Position numbers and translations under genes: made by a program | Assembly (NCBI GenBank): GCA_025463305.1 | Contig: JAOBWK010000007.1 | Coordinates: 1 to 64,000 of the forward strand | DNA from: Ilumatobacteraceae bacterium | GTDB lineage: Bacteria; Actinomycetota; Acidimicrobiia; Acidimicrobiales; Ilumatobacteraceae | Direction: 5' to 3' | Length of the DNA: 64,000 bases | Notes under the pieces: generated by a model | Seen by the model: the letters and a program-made list of their open reading frames with translations, nothing else | What the model was told of the DNA's origin: nothing | The model's database searches: none | Part shown: piece after piece, positions 43,584 through 51,336 of the stretch | How the letters are laid out: every line of letters begins with the position of its first letter | Position numbering within the stretch: the first letter of the stretch is position 1

Positions 43584-44795
43584 ATGCCCACGCACCCGTT
43601 GCACGACGAGATCGATCTGCTCGACGGTTCGTGGTACGCCACGCTGCCGCACGACACGTACACGTGGATGCGCGAGAACGCGCCGGCGTACTACGACGCG
43701 AAGACCGACACGTGGGCCGTCACCCGCTACCACGACGTGGTCCGCATCGAGCGCGACCCGAAGACCTTCTCGAGCGTGCGTGCCCCACGGCCGCACGGTC
43801 AGTCGCTGCCGATGATGATCTCGATGGACGATCCGCAGCACCATCGCCGGCGCGCCCTGGTGGCCCGTGGCTTCACGCCGAAGCGCGTGCGCGATCACGA
43901 GGCCAACCTGCTCGTGATGTGCGACGCGATCATCGACCGCATCGCCGAGCAGGGCGCGTGCGACTTCGTCTGGGACATCGCCGCGCCGTTGCCGCTGCTG
44001 GTGATCGGCGAGATGCTCGGCTTCGACCCGAGCGACTACGACGATCTGCTGCGGTGGAGCGACGACCTGATCCGCGGCACGTCGGCCACCTCCGACGCCG
44101 AGGCGGTGGCCAAGGCCGGCCAGGCCGGGCTCGAGTACCACACGTTCCAGCGCAAGATCATCGCCGACCGGCGTGCCAACGGTCCGCGCGACGACCTGAT
44201 CAGCATCCTCTGCCACGCCGAGATCGAGGGCGAGAAGCTCGACGACGACTCGATCGCCAACGAGGCGCTGCTGATCCTGATCGGCGGCGACGAGACCACC
44301 CGCCACGTCATCTCGCGCGGCATGCTCGCGCTGATCGAGCGGCCAGACCAGCAGGCGATCCTCGCCAACGATCCGTCGAAGATCGAGGTGGGCGTCGAGG
44401 AGCTGCTGCGGTTCGTGTCGCCGATCCTGAACATGGCCCGCACGGTCACGGCCGAGGTCGACGTGGCCGGTGAGACGATGCGCCCGGGCGATCAGGTGGT
44501 GCTGATCTACCCGTCGGCCAACCGCGACGAGGCCGTGTTCGCCGATCCGCAACGGCTGAACGTGGAGCGCCAACCGAACCCGCACATCGCGTTCGGCTTC
44601 GGCCCGCACTTCTGCCTCGGCGCATCGCTGGCCCGGCTCGAGCTGAAGTCGATGTTCACCCGGCTGCTCGACCGCCTGCCCGACATCCAGCTGGTCGAGG
44701 GCGCCGAGCTGCCCTACCGCAACTCGAACTTCATCACCGGCCCGGAGGCGATGCCCGTCACCTTCACCCCCCGCCCCAGGCTCACCCCCGCCTGA
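43584..44795 (+). CDS. cyp142: Cytochrome P450, CYP142-like
   Basis: The 403-residue soluble P450 has I-helix GGDETTRH (234-241), ExxR at 273-276 and heme loop FGFGPHFCLG with Cys344. Long stretches (LDLLDGSWYA, LPMMISMDDPQHHRR, GEMLGFDP, LILIGGDETTRH) closely match my memory of mycobacterial CYP142, which oxidises the cholesterol side chain at C26/C27. The symbol rests on that resemblance. A GGAGGA Shine-Dalgarno lies about 7 nt before the ATG. No other cholesterol side-chain genes are clearly adjacent, so the true substrate could be another sterol or lipid. Confidence 0.85.
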   Translation: MPTHPLHDEIDLLDGSWYATLPHDTYTWMRENAPAYYDAKTDTWAVTRYHDVVRIERDPKTFSSVRAPRPHGQSLPMMISMDDPQHHRRRALVARGFTPKRVRDHEANLLVMCDAIIDRIAEQGACDFVWDIAAPLPLLVIGEMLGFDPSDYDDLLRWSDDLIRGTSATSDAEAVAKAGQAGLEYHTFQRKIIADRRANGPRDDLISILCHAEIEGEKLDDDSIANEALLILIGGDETTRHVISRGMLALIERPDQQAILANDPSKIEVGVEELLRFVSPILNMARTVTAEVDVAGETMRPGDQVVLIYPSANRDEAVFADPQRLNVERQPNPHIAFGFGPHFCLGASLARLELKSMFTRLLDRLPDIQLVEGAELPYRNSNFITGPEAMPVTFTPRPRLTPA

Positions 44796-44805
44796 ATCGC
44801 GACCG

Positions 44806-44908
44806 TGATCGATCCACCACACCAGGAGTCGTGAATCGCGCGACGTTCGGCTGTGAGGCGACAACCTTGATCGATTCACCACACCCGGTCGAGCGGATCG
44901 CGCGACGT
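44806..44908. repeat. Two imperfect 41-bp direct repeats between convergent genes
   Basis: Copies at 44806-44846 and 44868-44908, offset by 62 bp, share TGATCGAT(C/T)CACCACACC at the left and ATCGCGCGACGT at the right; a third partial copy (GAATCGCG) starts at 44794 at the end of the P450 gene. They fill the space between the P450 and IclR stops. Their function is unknown. Confidence 0.75.
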
Positions 44909-44921
44909 GCTGCCGATGGTT

Positions 44922-45791
44922 TCAGGCCGGCTGGTCGAGGCGTCGGGCGAGGTCGTCGGCCGCCAGACGGGTGGCTCCGCCGAGGCGGCGCAGTTCGTCG
45001 CCGGACACGGGCTCGTCGAAGCCGAACAGGTTGAGGGCGAGTCGGACGTCGCCATCCGCGCCGAACACCGGCACGCTCACCGTGCTGACGTCGTAGTTCG
45101 CCGTCGGCTCGATCTCCTCGGCGAGGTAACCCTCGACGCCGCTGGTCGAGGGGCGGATCCGCTCCGCACGCCGCATCTGCTGCCCGCGACCCAGCAGACG
45201 AACCAGCTCGTGCAGCAGTTGCTGCGGCGGGCGGAGCTCGATCACGAAGCCCTGCCGACGCGCGACCGCGAGCCGATCGCGCAGTGCAGCGTGTGTCGCA
45301 GCGGACGATGGACCCCGGGCGATCCACCCGTCGATCGCATCCTGGCCGCTCCAGGCGATGAACACCGCGCCGAGCGGCGGCTCGATCGGCAGCAGGTCGC
45401 CGGTGCGCATCGCCGGCGACGGCCGACGGGGGTCCCACGATGCGTCGACCAGTCGGGCGTGATCGCCATCGCGACTGAACGCGAACACGGCGTAGCCGAG
45501 CTCGCGGCTGAGCGCCTCGATCGAGCTCCGCGTCGCACCGACCGCCGGGAACCGACTGCCGGCGGCGCGTCCGGGCGCGATCAGCGCCGGCCCGAGGTGA
45601 TAGCGGCGATCGCTCGGCCGACGGACGACGAACCCACCGGCCGTCATCGACGCCAGCACGTGGACGTACGTGGCCCGCGTCTGCCCCAACGCGTCGGCGA
45701 TCTGGGACAACGTGGCGCCCTCGTCGGCTCGCTCGGTGAGCAGGTGGACGATGGCCATCACCCGCTCGGTCTGCGGTGAATCCCTCGGCAC
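44922..45791 (-). CDS. IclR-family transcriptional regulator
   Basis: The 289-residue protein has a winged helix at residues 5-70 (RVMAIVHLLTERADEGATLSQIADALGQTRATYVHVLASM) and the IclR effector domain (PPLGAVFIAWSG, TVSVPVFGADGDVRLALNLFGF). It is divergent from the amidohydrolase gene; a palindrome in the 107-bp gap is the likely operator. The ligand could be the amidohydrolase substrate or product. Confidence 0.93.
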   Translation of the reverse strand: MPRDSPQTERVMAIVHLLTERADEGATLSQIADALGQTRATYVHVLASMTAGGFVVRRPSDRRYHLGPALIAPGRAAGSRFPAVGATRSSIEALSRELGYAVFAFSRDGDHARLVDASWDPRRPSPAMRTGDLLPIEPPLGAVFIAWSGQDAIDGWIARGPSSAATHAALRDRLAVARRQGFVIELRPPQQLLHELVRLLGRGQQMRRAERIRPSTSGVEGYLAEEIEPTANYDVSTVSVPVFGADGDVRLALNLFGFDEPVSGDELRRLGGATRLAADDLARRLDQPA

Positions 45792-45806
45792 GCGTCGACC
45801 CTACTG

Positions 45807-45821
45807 TTTACGAGGTGTAAA
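45807..45821. promoter_or_regulatory. IclR-type palindrome TTTAC-N5-GTAAA
   Basis: A perfect 5-bp inverted repeat with GAGGT spacer lies 16 bp upstream of the IclR start and about 80 bp upstream of the amidohydrolase start. AT-rich half-sites of this type suit IclR dimers. Confidence 0.55.
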
Positions 45822-45898
45822 TCATTGTCGCAGCGACGAGACGATCGCATCATGGTCGGGGGCGCATCGCGCGCACGGAACGCAGGGGGAATCGCACA

Positions 45899-47641
45899 AT
45901 GTTCGATCTGGTGGTCAAGAACGGCACGATCGTCGACGGCACGGGGGCAGCGCCGTTCGTCGGCGACATCGCCATCACCGACGGGGTGCTGGTCCAGGTC
46001 GGCGGCGACGTCGACGGCGAGGCCACCGAGACGATCGACGCCACGGGCCTGGTCGTCACGCCCGGCTTCGTCGACGTCCACTCGCACTACGACGGGCAGG
46101 CCACGTTCGACAGCGCGCTCTCGCCGACCAGTGGTCACGGCGTGACGACGGTGGTCGTGGGCAGCTGCGGCGTCGGCTTCGCTCCCGCCCGCCCCACCGA
46201 CCACGAGCTGCTGATCACCACGATGGAATCGGTCGAGGACATCCCCGGCGACGTGCTGCGCGCCGGCCTCCCGTGGGACTGGGAGACGTTCCCCGACTTC
46301 CTCGACGCGCTCGAGCGCCGTCAGTTCTCGATGGACCTCGCGGCACAGATCGGCCACGTCGCGGTACGCACGTGGGTGATGGGTGATCGCGGTGTCGCCA
46401 ACGAGCCCGCCACGTCGGCCGACATCGATGCGATGGGCGCGATCGTTCGAGAGGGCATCCAGGCCGGGGCGCTCGGCTTCTCGACGTCGCGAGTGCTCGG
46501 CCACCGCACCGCCGCGGGCGATCCCGTGCCGGGGACCTTCGCCAGCGAGGACGAGCTGTTCGGCATCGCTGCGGCGATGCAGGGCGCTGGCCGCGCCGTC
46601 TACCAGATCGCCGAATCCGGTGCCGACGGGCAGGATCCCGAGGCAGCGCTCAAGGAGCTCGACTGGATGCGTCGTCTCTCGGCCGAGTTCAAGATCCCGG
46701 TGTCGTTCCTGCTGCTGCAGTCGGCCGCGGCGCCCGACCTGTTCCGCGAGATCCTCGACAAGTGCCTCGAGGCCAAGGAGGACGGCGCCGAGCTCGTCGC
46801 CCAGGTCGCCAACCGCCCGTTCGGCATGCTGCTCGGACTCACGTCACGCAACCCGTTCGTCAAGCGGGCCACGTACGCTCGCCTGCTCGCCGACAGCGGC
46901 TCGTTCGACGACCTCGTCGCCGAGCTGCGCAAGCCCGACGTGCGTGCCGCGATCCTCGCCGAGGACGACACGGTCGCCACCGGCGACAAGTTCGAGGGCA
47001 TCGGCCTCCTCGTCGCCTACCGCCCGGAGATGGTCTTCCTGCTCGACGAGCGGCCCGACTACGAGCCGGGTCCCGAGGAGTCGATCAAGGCACGCGCCGA
47101 GGCCGCCGGCGTCGGTCCGCTCGACCTGTTCTACGACCTGATGCTCGGCCACGACGGCAAGGCGCTGTTCGTCGTGCCGTTCTTCAACTTCGCCCACGGC
47201 AACCACGACGACATCCACGAGATGCTCGTCCATCCCGCGTCCGTGCCCGGCCTGGCCGACGGCGGCGCCCACCTCGCCACCATCTGCGACGCGTCGATGC
47301 CCACGTACCAGATCTCGCACTGGGTGAAGCGTCGCACCAAGGGCCCGAAGCTCGCGCTCGAGGACGCCGTCAAGATGCACACCCACGACACTGCGGCGCT
47401 GTTCGGCCTCGGTGACCGCGGCGTGCTCGCGGTCGGCAAGAAGGGCGATCTCAACGTGATCGACCTCGACGCGCTCGACATCACGATGCCCTACGCCGTC
47501 TCCGACCTCCCCGCCGGTGGCACCCGCCTCACCCAGGATGCCGTCGGCTACGTCGCCACCGTCGTCAGCGGCGTCGTCACCCGCCGCCACGACGCCGACA
47601 CCGGCGCCCGCCCCGGCCGCCTGGTCCGCGGCGCTCGCTGA
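45899..47641 (+). CDS. N-acyl-D-amino-acid deacylase-family amidohydrolase
   Basis: The 580-residue metal-dependent hydrolase has the opening FDLVVKNGTIVDGTG, metal motif VDVHSHYDGQ (His61, His63) and VGSCGVGFAPARP, close to the GNCGVGFAP loop of D-aminoacylases. Later metal ligands are visible in LADGGAHLATICDAS. It ends in the small composite beta domain typical of amidohydrolases. It should cleave an amide, lactam or similar bond in the cytoplasm; whether a D-amino acid derivative is the substrate is not shown. It is divergent from IclR, its likely regulator. Confidence 0.9.
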   Translation: MFDLVVKNGTIVDGTGAAPFVGDIAITDGVLVQVGGDVDGEATETIDATGLVVTPGFVDVHSHYDGQATFDSALSPTSGHGVTTVVVGSCGVGFAPARPTDHELLITTMESVEDIPGDVLRAGLPWDWETFPDFLDALERRQFSMDLAAQIGHVAVRTWVMGDRGVANEPATSADIDAMGAIVREGIQAGALGFSTSRVLGHRTAAGDPVPGTFASEDELFGIAAAMQGAGRAVYQIAESGADGQDPEAALKELDWMRRLSAEFKIPVSFLLLQSAAAPDLFREILDKCLEAKEDGAELVAQVANRPFGMLLGLTSRNPFVKRATYARLLADSGSFDDLVAELRKPDVRAAILAEDDTVATGDKFEGIGLLVAYRPEMVFLLDERPDYEPGPEESIKARAEAAGVGPLDLFYDLMLGHDGKALFVVPFFNFAHGNHDDIHEMLVHPASVPGLADGGAHLATICDASMPTYQISHWVKRRTKGPKLALEDAVKMHTHDTAALFGLGDRGVLAVGKKGDLNVIDLDALDITMPYAVSDLPAGGTRLTQDAVGYVATVVSGVVTRRHDADTGARPGRLVRGAR

Positions 47642-47674
47642 CCCACGCTCGCACTGGTCGTTCCCGACGGCTCT

Positions 47675-47713
47675 GGGAGGCTCAGATCGTCACGTTGACG
47701 ACGTGAGCCTCCC
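47675..47713 (+). terminator. Hairpin after the amidohydrolase gene
   Basis: GGGAGGCTCA pairs with TGAGCCTCCC, and an inner CGTCA/TGACG pair extends the fold. It lies 34 nt after the stop. No T-tract follows, as is common for actinobacterial terminators. Confidence 0.55.
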
Positions 47714-47790
47714 GGACCGCGGCACGGGTCATCGCTGCCGTCCGTTCGGTCTGGTGGACAACAGCGAGCGTCCGGCGCCCTTTTCTACGG

Positions 47791-48112
47791 GTGGGCCAGT
47801 GGACGGCGAACTCTGCACAGCATGGGGTGCGCGTCCAACGCCGCGGCTTCCCGATCCGTGGCGACTTCAGCGAGAGCCTCGGGACCGAGCTCGGGGTCAT
47901 CCTCGCGGGACCCGTGCTCGCGGTTGGTTGGCTGGTGTGGAAGTCGTGGTTTTCGAGGCGCGTACAACGTCGCTGTCGTCGCGGACGCATCTGGCCGGGA
48001 GACGTTGGTGTCACGGGAGAGAGCGCCGAACCGAGCCGAGGCCGAGCGTCGCGCAGGCGAGGTTCGACGGGCGATCGAGGCCGCGAGCGCGAAACCATGT
48101 GCCAGGTCCTGA
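47791..48112 (+). pseudogene. Small membrane protein gene, probably frameshifted
   Basis: One frame encodes a membrane helix (ELGVILAGPVLAVGWLVWKSW) with strong GC-rich third positions up to about 47950. The next frame then encodes YNVAVVADASGRETLVSRE and EAERRAGEVRRAIEAAS up to a stop at 48112. Removing one T from the TTTT run at 47950-47953 would join them into a single ~105-residue protein with one helix and a soluble alpha/beta tail. Either the gene is broken or the run was misread. The start is uncertain (ATG 47791 taken). No family is recognised. Confidence 0.4.
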
Positions 48113-48210
48113 CCGACGAGTGGCTCAGCGGCGTACGGCGTCACGGAGGTGCAGCGCGGGTGCCTTGCACAACCACCGGATCCTCGGTCGGTCGCGCTGT
48201 TCGTGTTCGA

Positions 48211-48234
48211 ACGTTTCGCCGCAGGGCGAAACGT
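48211..48234. repeat. 10-bp inverted repeat upstream of the dehalogenase-like gene
   Basis: ACGTTTCGCC and GGCGAAACGT flank a GCAG tetraloop, 60 bp before the next start codon. It could be a terminator for the broken gene or an operator. Confidence 0.6.
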
Positions 48235-48293
48235 GCCCGTCGTATCCTTCGGTCGTGCCGGCCGACCGCCCATCCGCGCACACGGGAGCACCG

Positions 48294-49004
48294 ATGACCA
48301 CGTTCGACGACTACCGCGTCCTCAGCTTCGACTGCTACGGCACGTTGATCGACTGGGAGACCGGGCTCCTGCAGTCGCTGCAACCCTGGACGGCGTGGCA
48401 CGACATCGACCTGACGGGCGACGAGCTGCTCGCCCTCTTCGCACAGCACGAGGCGACGTTCCTGGCCCAGAACCCGACGACGCTCTACTCCGACGCGTTG
48501 GCCGAGGTGCTTCGCCGGGTCGCCACATCGCTCGGTTGCGAGGTGACCGAGGAGGAGTGCGCGAGCTTCGGCAACAGCGTGCCGGCCTGGCCGGCGTTCG
48601 CCGACACGGCGCGGGCGCTGCGCGCGTTGAAGGAGCGCTACCGGCTCGTCATCGTCTCCAACATCGATCGTGCGTCGTTCGCCGGCAGCAACCGTCGGCT
48701 CGGTGTGGAGTTCGACCTCGTCGTCACGGCCGAGGACGTCGGTTCGTACAAGCCGAGCACCGGTCACTTCGACGCGTTGTTCGCCGGCGTCACGGCGATG
48801 GGGTTCGAACGCGGTCAGCTCCTGCACGTCGCCCAGTCGCTGTTCCACGACATCGGCCCGACGCAACGGCTGGGGGTCGACTCGGCGTGGATCGACCGCC
48901 GCCACGAACGGCCGGGTGGAGGCGCGACTCCGCCGACCGACGTCGAGCCGTCCGTCCGGTACACGTCGATGCGCGCCTTCGCCGCCGACGCCCTGCAGGG
49001 CTGA
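48294..49004 (+). CDS. HAD-family hydrolase, haloacid dehalogenase type II-like
   Basis: The 236-residue protein has SFDCYGTLIDWE (nucleophile Asp about residue 12), VIVSNID and SYKPSTGHFDALF; the last motif is HVAQSLFHDIGPTQRLGVDSAWIDRR. This spacing follows type II L-2-haloacid dehalogenases more than phosphatases, but dehalogenation cannot be claimed from sequence alone. It is followed 5 bp later by the DinB-like gene, probably one operon. Confidence 0.88.
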   Translation: MTTFDDYRVLSFDCYGTLIDWETGLLQSLQPWTAWHDIDLTGDELLALFAQHEATFLAQNPTTLYSDALAEVLRRVATSLGCEVTEEECASFGNSVPAWPAFADTARALRALKERYRLVIVSNIDRASFAGSNRRLGVEFDLVVTAEDVGSYKPSTGHFDALFAGVTAMGFERGQLLHVAQSLFHDIGPTQRLGVDSAWIDRRHERPGGGATPPTDVEPSVRYTSMRAFAADALQG

Positions 49005-49009
49005 GCGCC

Positions 49010-49567
49010 GTGGCGAGCGAGAACGCGGACCGGTATCGCCGAGTGGCGGCGGGTTTCACGCAGCGGGTGCAGGCGATCCACGGTGATGCCTGGTTGCGCC
49101 CAGCGCCGTGTGAAGGGTGGGTGGCCATCGACGTCGTCCGGCACCTCGTCGAGTGGGTGCCGCCCCTCCTCGCCGACGGCACCGGTGTCGAGCTACCGAC
49201 CGGTTCGTCCGTCGAGGCCGATCCGGCCGCTGCATGGCTCACGATGAGCGACGGCATCCAATCGCTGCTCGACGATCCCGACCAGGCCGATCTGGTCTTC
49301 GATCATCCGATGGTCGGCAGACATCGCGTCGACGAGGCGGTGATGAACTTCGTCCTCACGGACGTGCTCGTCCACACATGGGACCTCGCCCGCGCAGCCG
49401 GCCTCGACGAGACGCTCGACGCCGCTGAGGTGGCGCGCATGTTCGACGGCATCCAGGACATCGATGCGCTCCTCCGCGAGAGCGGTCACTACGGACCGAA
49501 GGTCGAGGTGGCTTCCTCTGCCGACACCCAGACGCAGCTGATCGCCTTCCTCGGCCGCCAGCCCTGA
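49010..49567 (+). CDS. TIGR03086-like DinB/mycothiol-dependent isomerase-family protein
   Basis: The 185-residue protein (GTG start) has RYRRVAAGFTQRVQAI, PCEGWVAIDVVRHLVEW and VLTDVLVHTWDLARAAG, which place the three metal-binding His of this four-helix family. Relatives are mycothiol-dependent maleylpyruvate isomerases or uncharacterised thiol transferases. Cotranscription with the HAD protein suggests a role in handling a halogenated or electrophilic compound; this is inference. Confidence 0.88.
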   Translation: MASENADRYRRVAAGFTQRVQAIHGDAWLRPAPCEGWVAIDVVRHLVEWVPPLLADGTGVELPTGSSVEADPAAAWLTMSDGIQSLLDDPDQADLVFDHPMVGRHRVDEAVMNFVLTDVLVHTWDLARAAGLDETLDAAEVARMFDGIQDIDALLRESGHYGPKVEVASSADTQTQLIAFLGRQP

Positions 49568-49665
49568 CGTCCGGCCGAGGGTGGATGGCCCGCATCGCTG
49601 TGCCTCGTTCTCTCCAGTGCACTGTCGCCTAGTTTGAGCAGCGTCTCGGATCGTGGAGGAGCGTC

Positions 49666-50505
49666 ATGGGTGCATTCGAAGGTCGCGTTGCGTTCATCAC
49701 CGGCGGCGGTCGCGGGCAGGGGCGCAGCCACGCGCTGGCCCTCGCCCGGGAGGGCGCACAGATCGCGATCAGCGACATCGCCGCGCCGATCGGCAGTGTG
49801 AACTACCCGCTGTCGAGCGAGGACGATCTCGAGGAGACCCGGCGTCTTGTCGAGAAGGAGGGCGTCCAGTGCATCACCGAAGTGATCGACGTCCGCGATG
49901 ACGCCGCGCTCGGTCGCTTCGTCGAGCGCACGGTGAGCGAGCTGGGCAGCCTCGATCTGGCGATCGCCAACGCCGGCATCTCGTCGGCCGGCGTCCCGCT
50001 CGAGCGGATGACGAACGCCGAGTGGAACGACATGATCGGCGTCGACCTGACAGGCGTGTTCAACACCATCCGCGCCGTCACGCCGACGATGAAGCGCCAG
50101 CAGTTCGGCCGGGTCGTGGCCACCACGTCGATGATGGGTCGGCAGGGATGCGGCTACATGGCCCACTACAGCGCCGCCAAGTGGGGCGTGATCGGCCTCG
50201 TCAAGTCCGCTGCGCTCGAGCTCGCGCCGTTCGGCATCACCGTCAACGCGGTCGCCCCCGGCAACATCAACACGGGCATGGTCGTCAACGACGCGATGCT
50301 GAAGGCGCTGTCCGGCGGCAGGCCCGGTGCCGTTTTCGAGGACGTGCTCCCCCTGCTGGGCGCGCTGCACGCGATCCCCGAGCCGTTGATCGAGCCGGAG
50401 GAGGTCAGCCACGCCGTGCTGTTCCTGCTGTCCGAGCAGGCCCGGTACATGACGGGCGCCGTGATGGACGTCTCGGCGGGCAACAGCGGTCGCACCACCG
50501 GCTGA
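49666..50505 (+). CDS. Mycofactocin-coupled SDR-family oxidoreductase
   Basis: In this 279-residue SDR the start VAFITGGGRGQGRSHALALAREGA and the long insertion with D-I-A-A-P-I and YPLSSEDDLEETRRLVEKEG before DVRDDAAL are the marks of the mycofactocin-coupled SDR group, whose nicotinamide stays bound and is reoxidised by mycofactocin. Catalytic YSAAK is present. It has a GGAGGAG Shine-Dalgarno. The substrate is unknown. No mycofactocin biosynthesis gene lies in the window. Confidence 0.92.
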   Translation: MGAFEGRVAFITGGGRGQGRSHALALAREGAQIAISDIAAPIGSVNYPLSSEDDLEETRRLVEKEGVQCITEVIDVRDDAALGRFVERTVSELGSLDLAIANAGISSAGVPLERMTNAEWNDMIGVDLTGVFNTIRAVTPTMKRQQFGRVVATTSMMGRQGCGYMAHYSAAKWGVIGLVKSAALELAPFGITVNAVAPGNINTGMVVNDAMLKALSGGRPGAVFEDVLPLLGALHAIPEPLIEPEEVSHAVLFLLSEQARYMTGAVMDVSAGNSGRTTG

Positions 50506-50526
50506 CCCGCACGATGAGGTGCCGGC

Positions 50527-51336
50527 TCAGCGGCCGGTGAAGTCGGGCGGGCGCTTCTCGCGTGCGGCGCGGCCGTACTCCTTGAAGTCGTCGGAGCGGC
50601 TGGACACCTCCATCGCGAACGCTTCGTCGACGAGGTGGCGATCGAGGTCGGCGGTGAGCCCGTTGTTGATCAGCAGCTTGGTGAGCCCGACGGCGACCGT
50701 CGGCGCAGCCGCGAGCTGGGCCACGAGCTGTGCGCCGGCGGCGTCGAGCTCGTCGGCCGGCACGGCGCGGTGCACCAAGCCCCAGTCGGCCGCTTCCCGA
50801 CCGGGCACCTTGGTGCCGAGCATCAGCATGTCCTTCGCCCTGGCGACGCCGGCGAGGCGCGGGATCAACCACGACGCGCCGCTGTCGGGGGTGAACCCGA
50901 ACGTGGTGAACGGCGCCCACAGCCGTGCATCGTCGGCCACGATCGCGAAGTCGGACGCCAGCAGCAGATCGAGGCCCAGCCCGATCACCCATCCCCGCGC
51001 GGTGCACACGATCGGTGTCTGCGTCGACAGCATCACCGGGATCAGCCGGTTGACGTGACCGTTCATCCGGCGGTGGATCGAGCCGACCCGGGGCCTGTCC
51101 GGGCCGCTGACCCGCTCGCCGAGGTCGAAGCCCGAGCAGAAGTGATCGCCCGTGCCGGACAGGTGGATGACGCGCACGTCCTCGTCGCTGGCCGCGGCCT
51201 CGAATGTGGCGATCATCGCGTAGACGATGGGGTCGGTGAGGCTGTTCCGGCGGTCGGGGCGATCGATGCGCAGGTCGAGGACGCCGCCGGAGTGCTCGAC
51301 GACGAGGCCGGCGGGCACGTCGGGATACGGCTTCAC
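50527..51336 (-). CDS. Enoyl-CoA hydratase/isomerase-family protein (isomerase-type)
   Basis: The 269-residue crotonase has LDLRIDRPDRRNSLTDPIV and HFCSGFDLG. At the catalytic positions it has GLGLDLLLASD and FGFTPDSGAS: the second Glu of hydratases is lost and the PDSG motif resembles 2,3-enoyl-CoA isomerases such as PaaG. The GTG start overlaps the ligase stop (GTGA), so it is the second gene of that operon. Confidence 0.9.
   Translation of the reverse strand: MKPYPDVPAGLVVEHSGGVLDLRIDRPDRRNSLTDPIVYAMIATFEAAASDEDVRVIHLSGTGDHFCSGFDLGERVSGPDRPRVGSIHRRMNGHVNRLIPVMLSTQTPIVCTARGWVIGLGLDLLLASDFAIVADDARLWAPFTTFGFTPDSGASWLIPRLAGVARAKDMLMLGTKVPGREAADWGLVHRAVPADELDAAGAQLVAQLAAAPTVAVGLTKLLINNGLTADLDRHLVDEAFAMEVSSRSDDFKEYGRAAREKRPPDFTGR

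Larger units (their letters stand above)
47642..48293. other. 652-bp stretch without an intact gene
   Basis: It holds a terminator-like hairpin, a probably frameshifted small membrane gene and a 10-bp inverted repeat, described separately. Nothing else was recognised. Confidence 0.6.
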
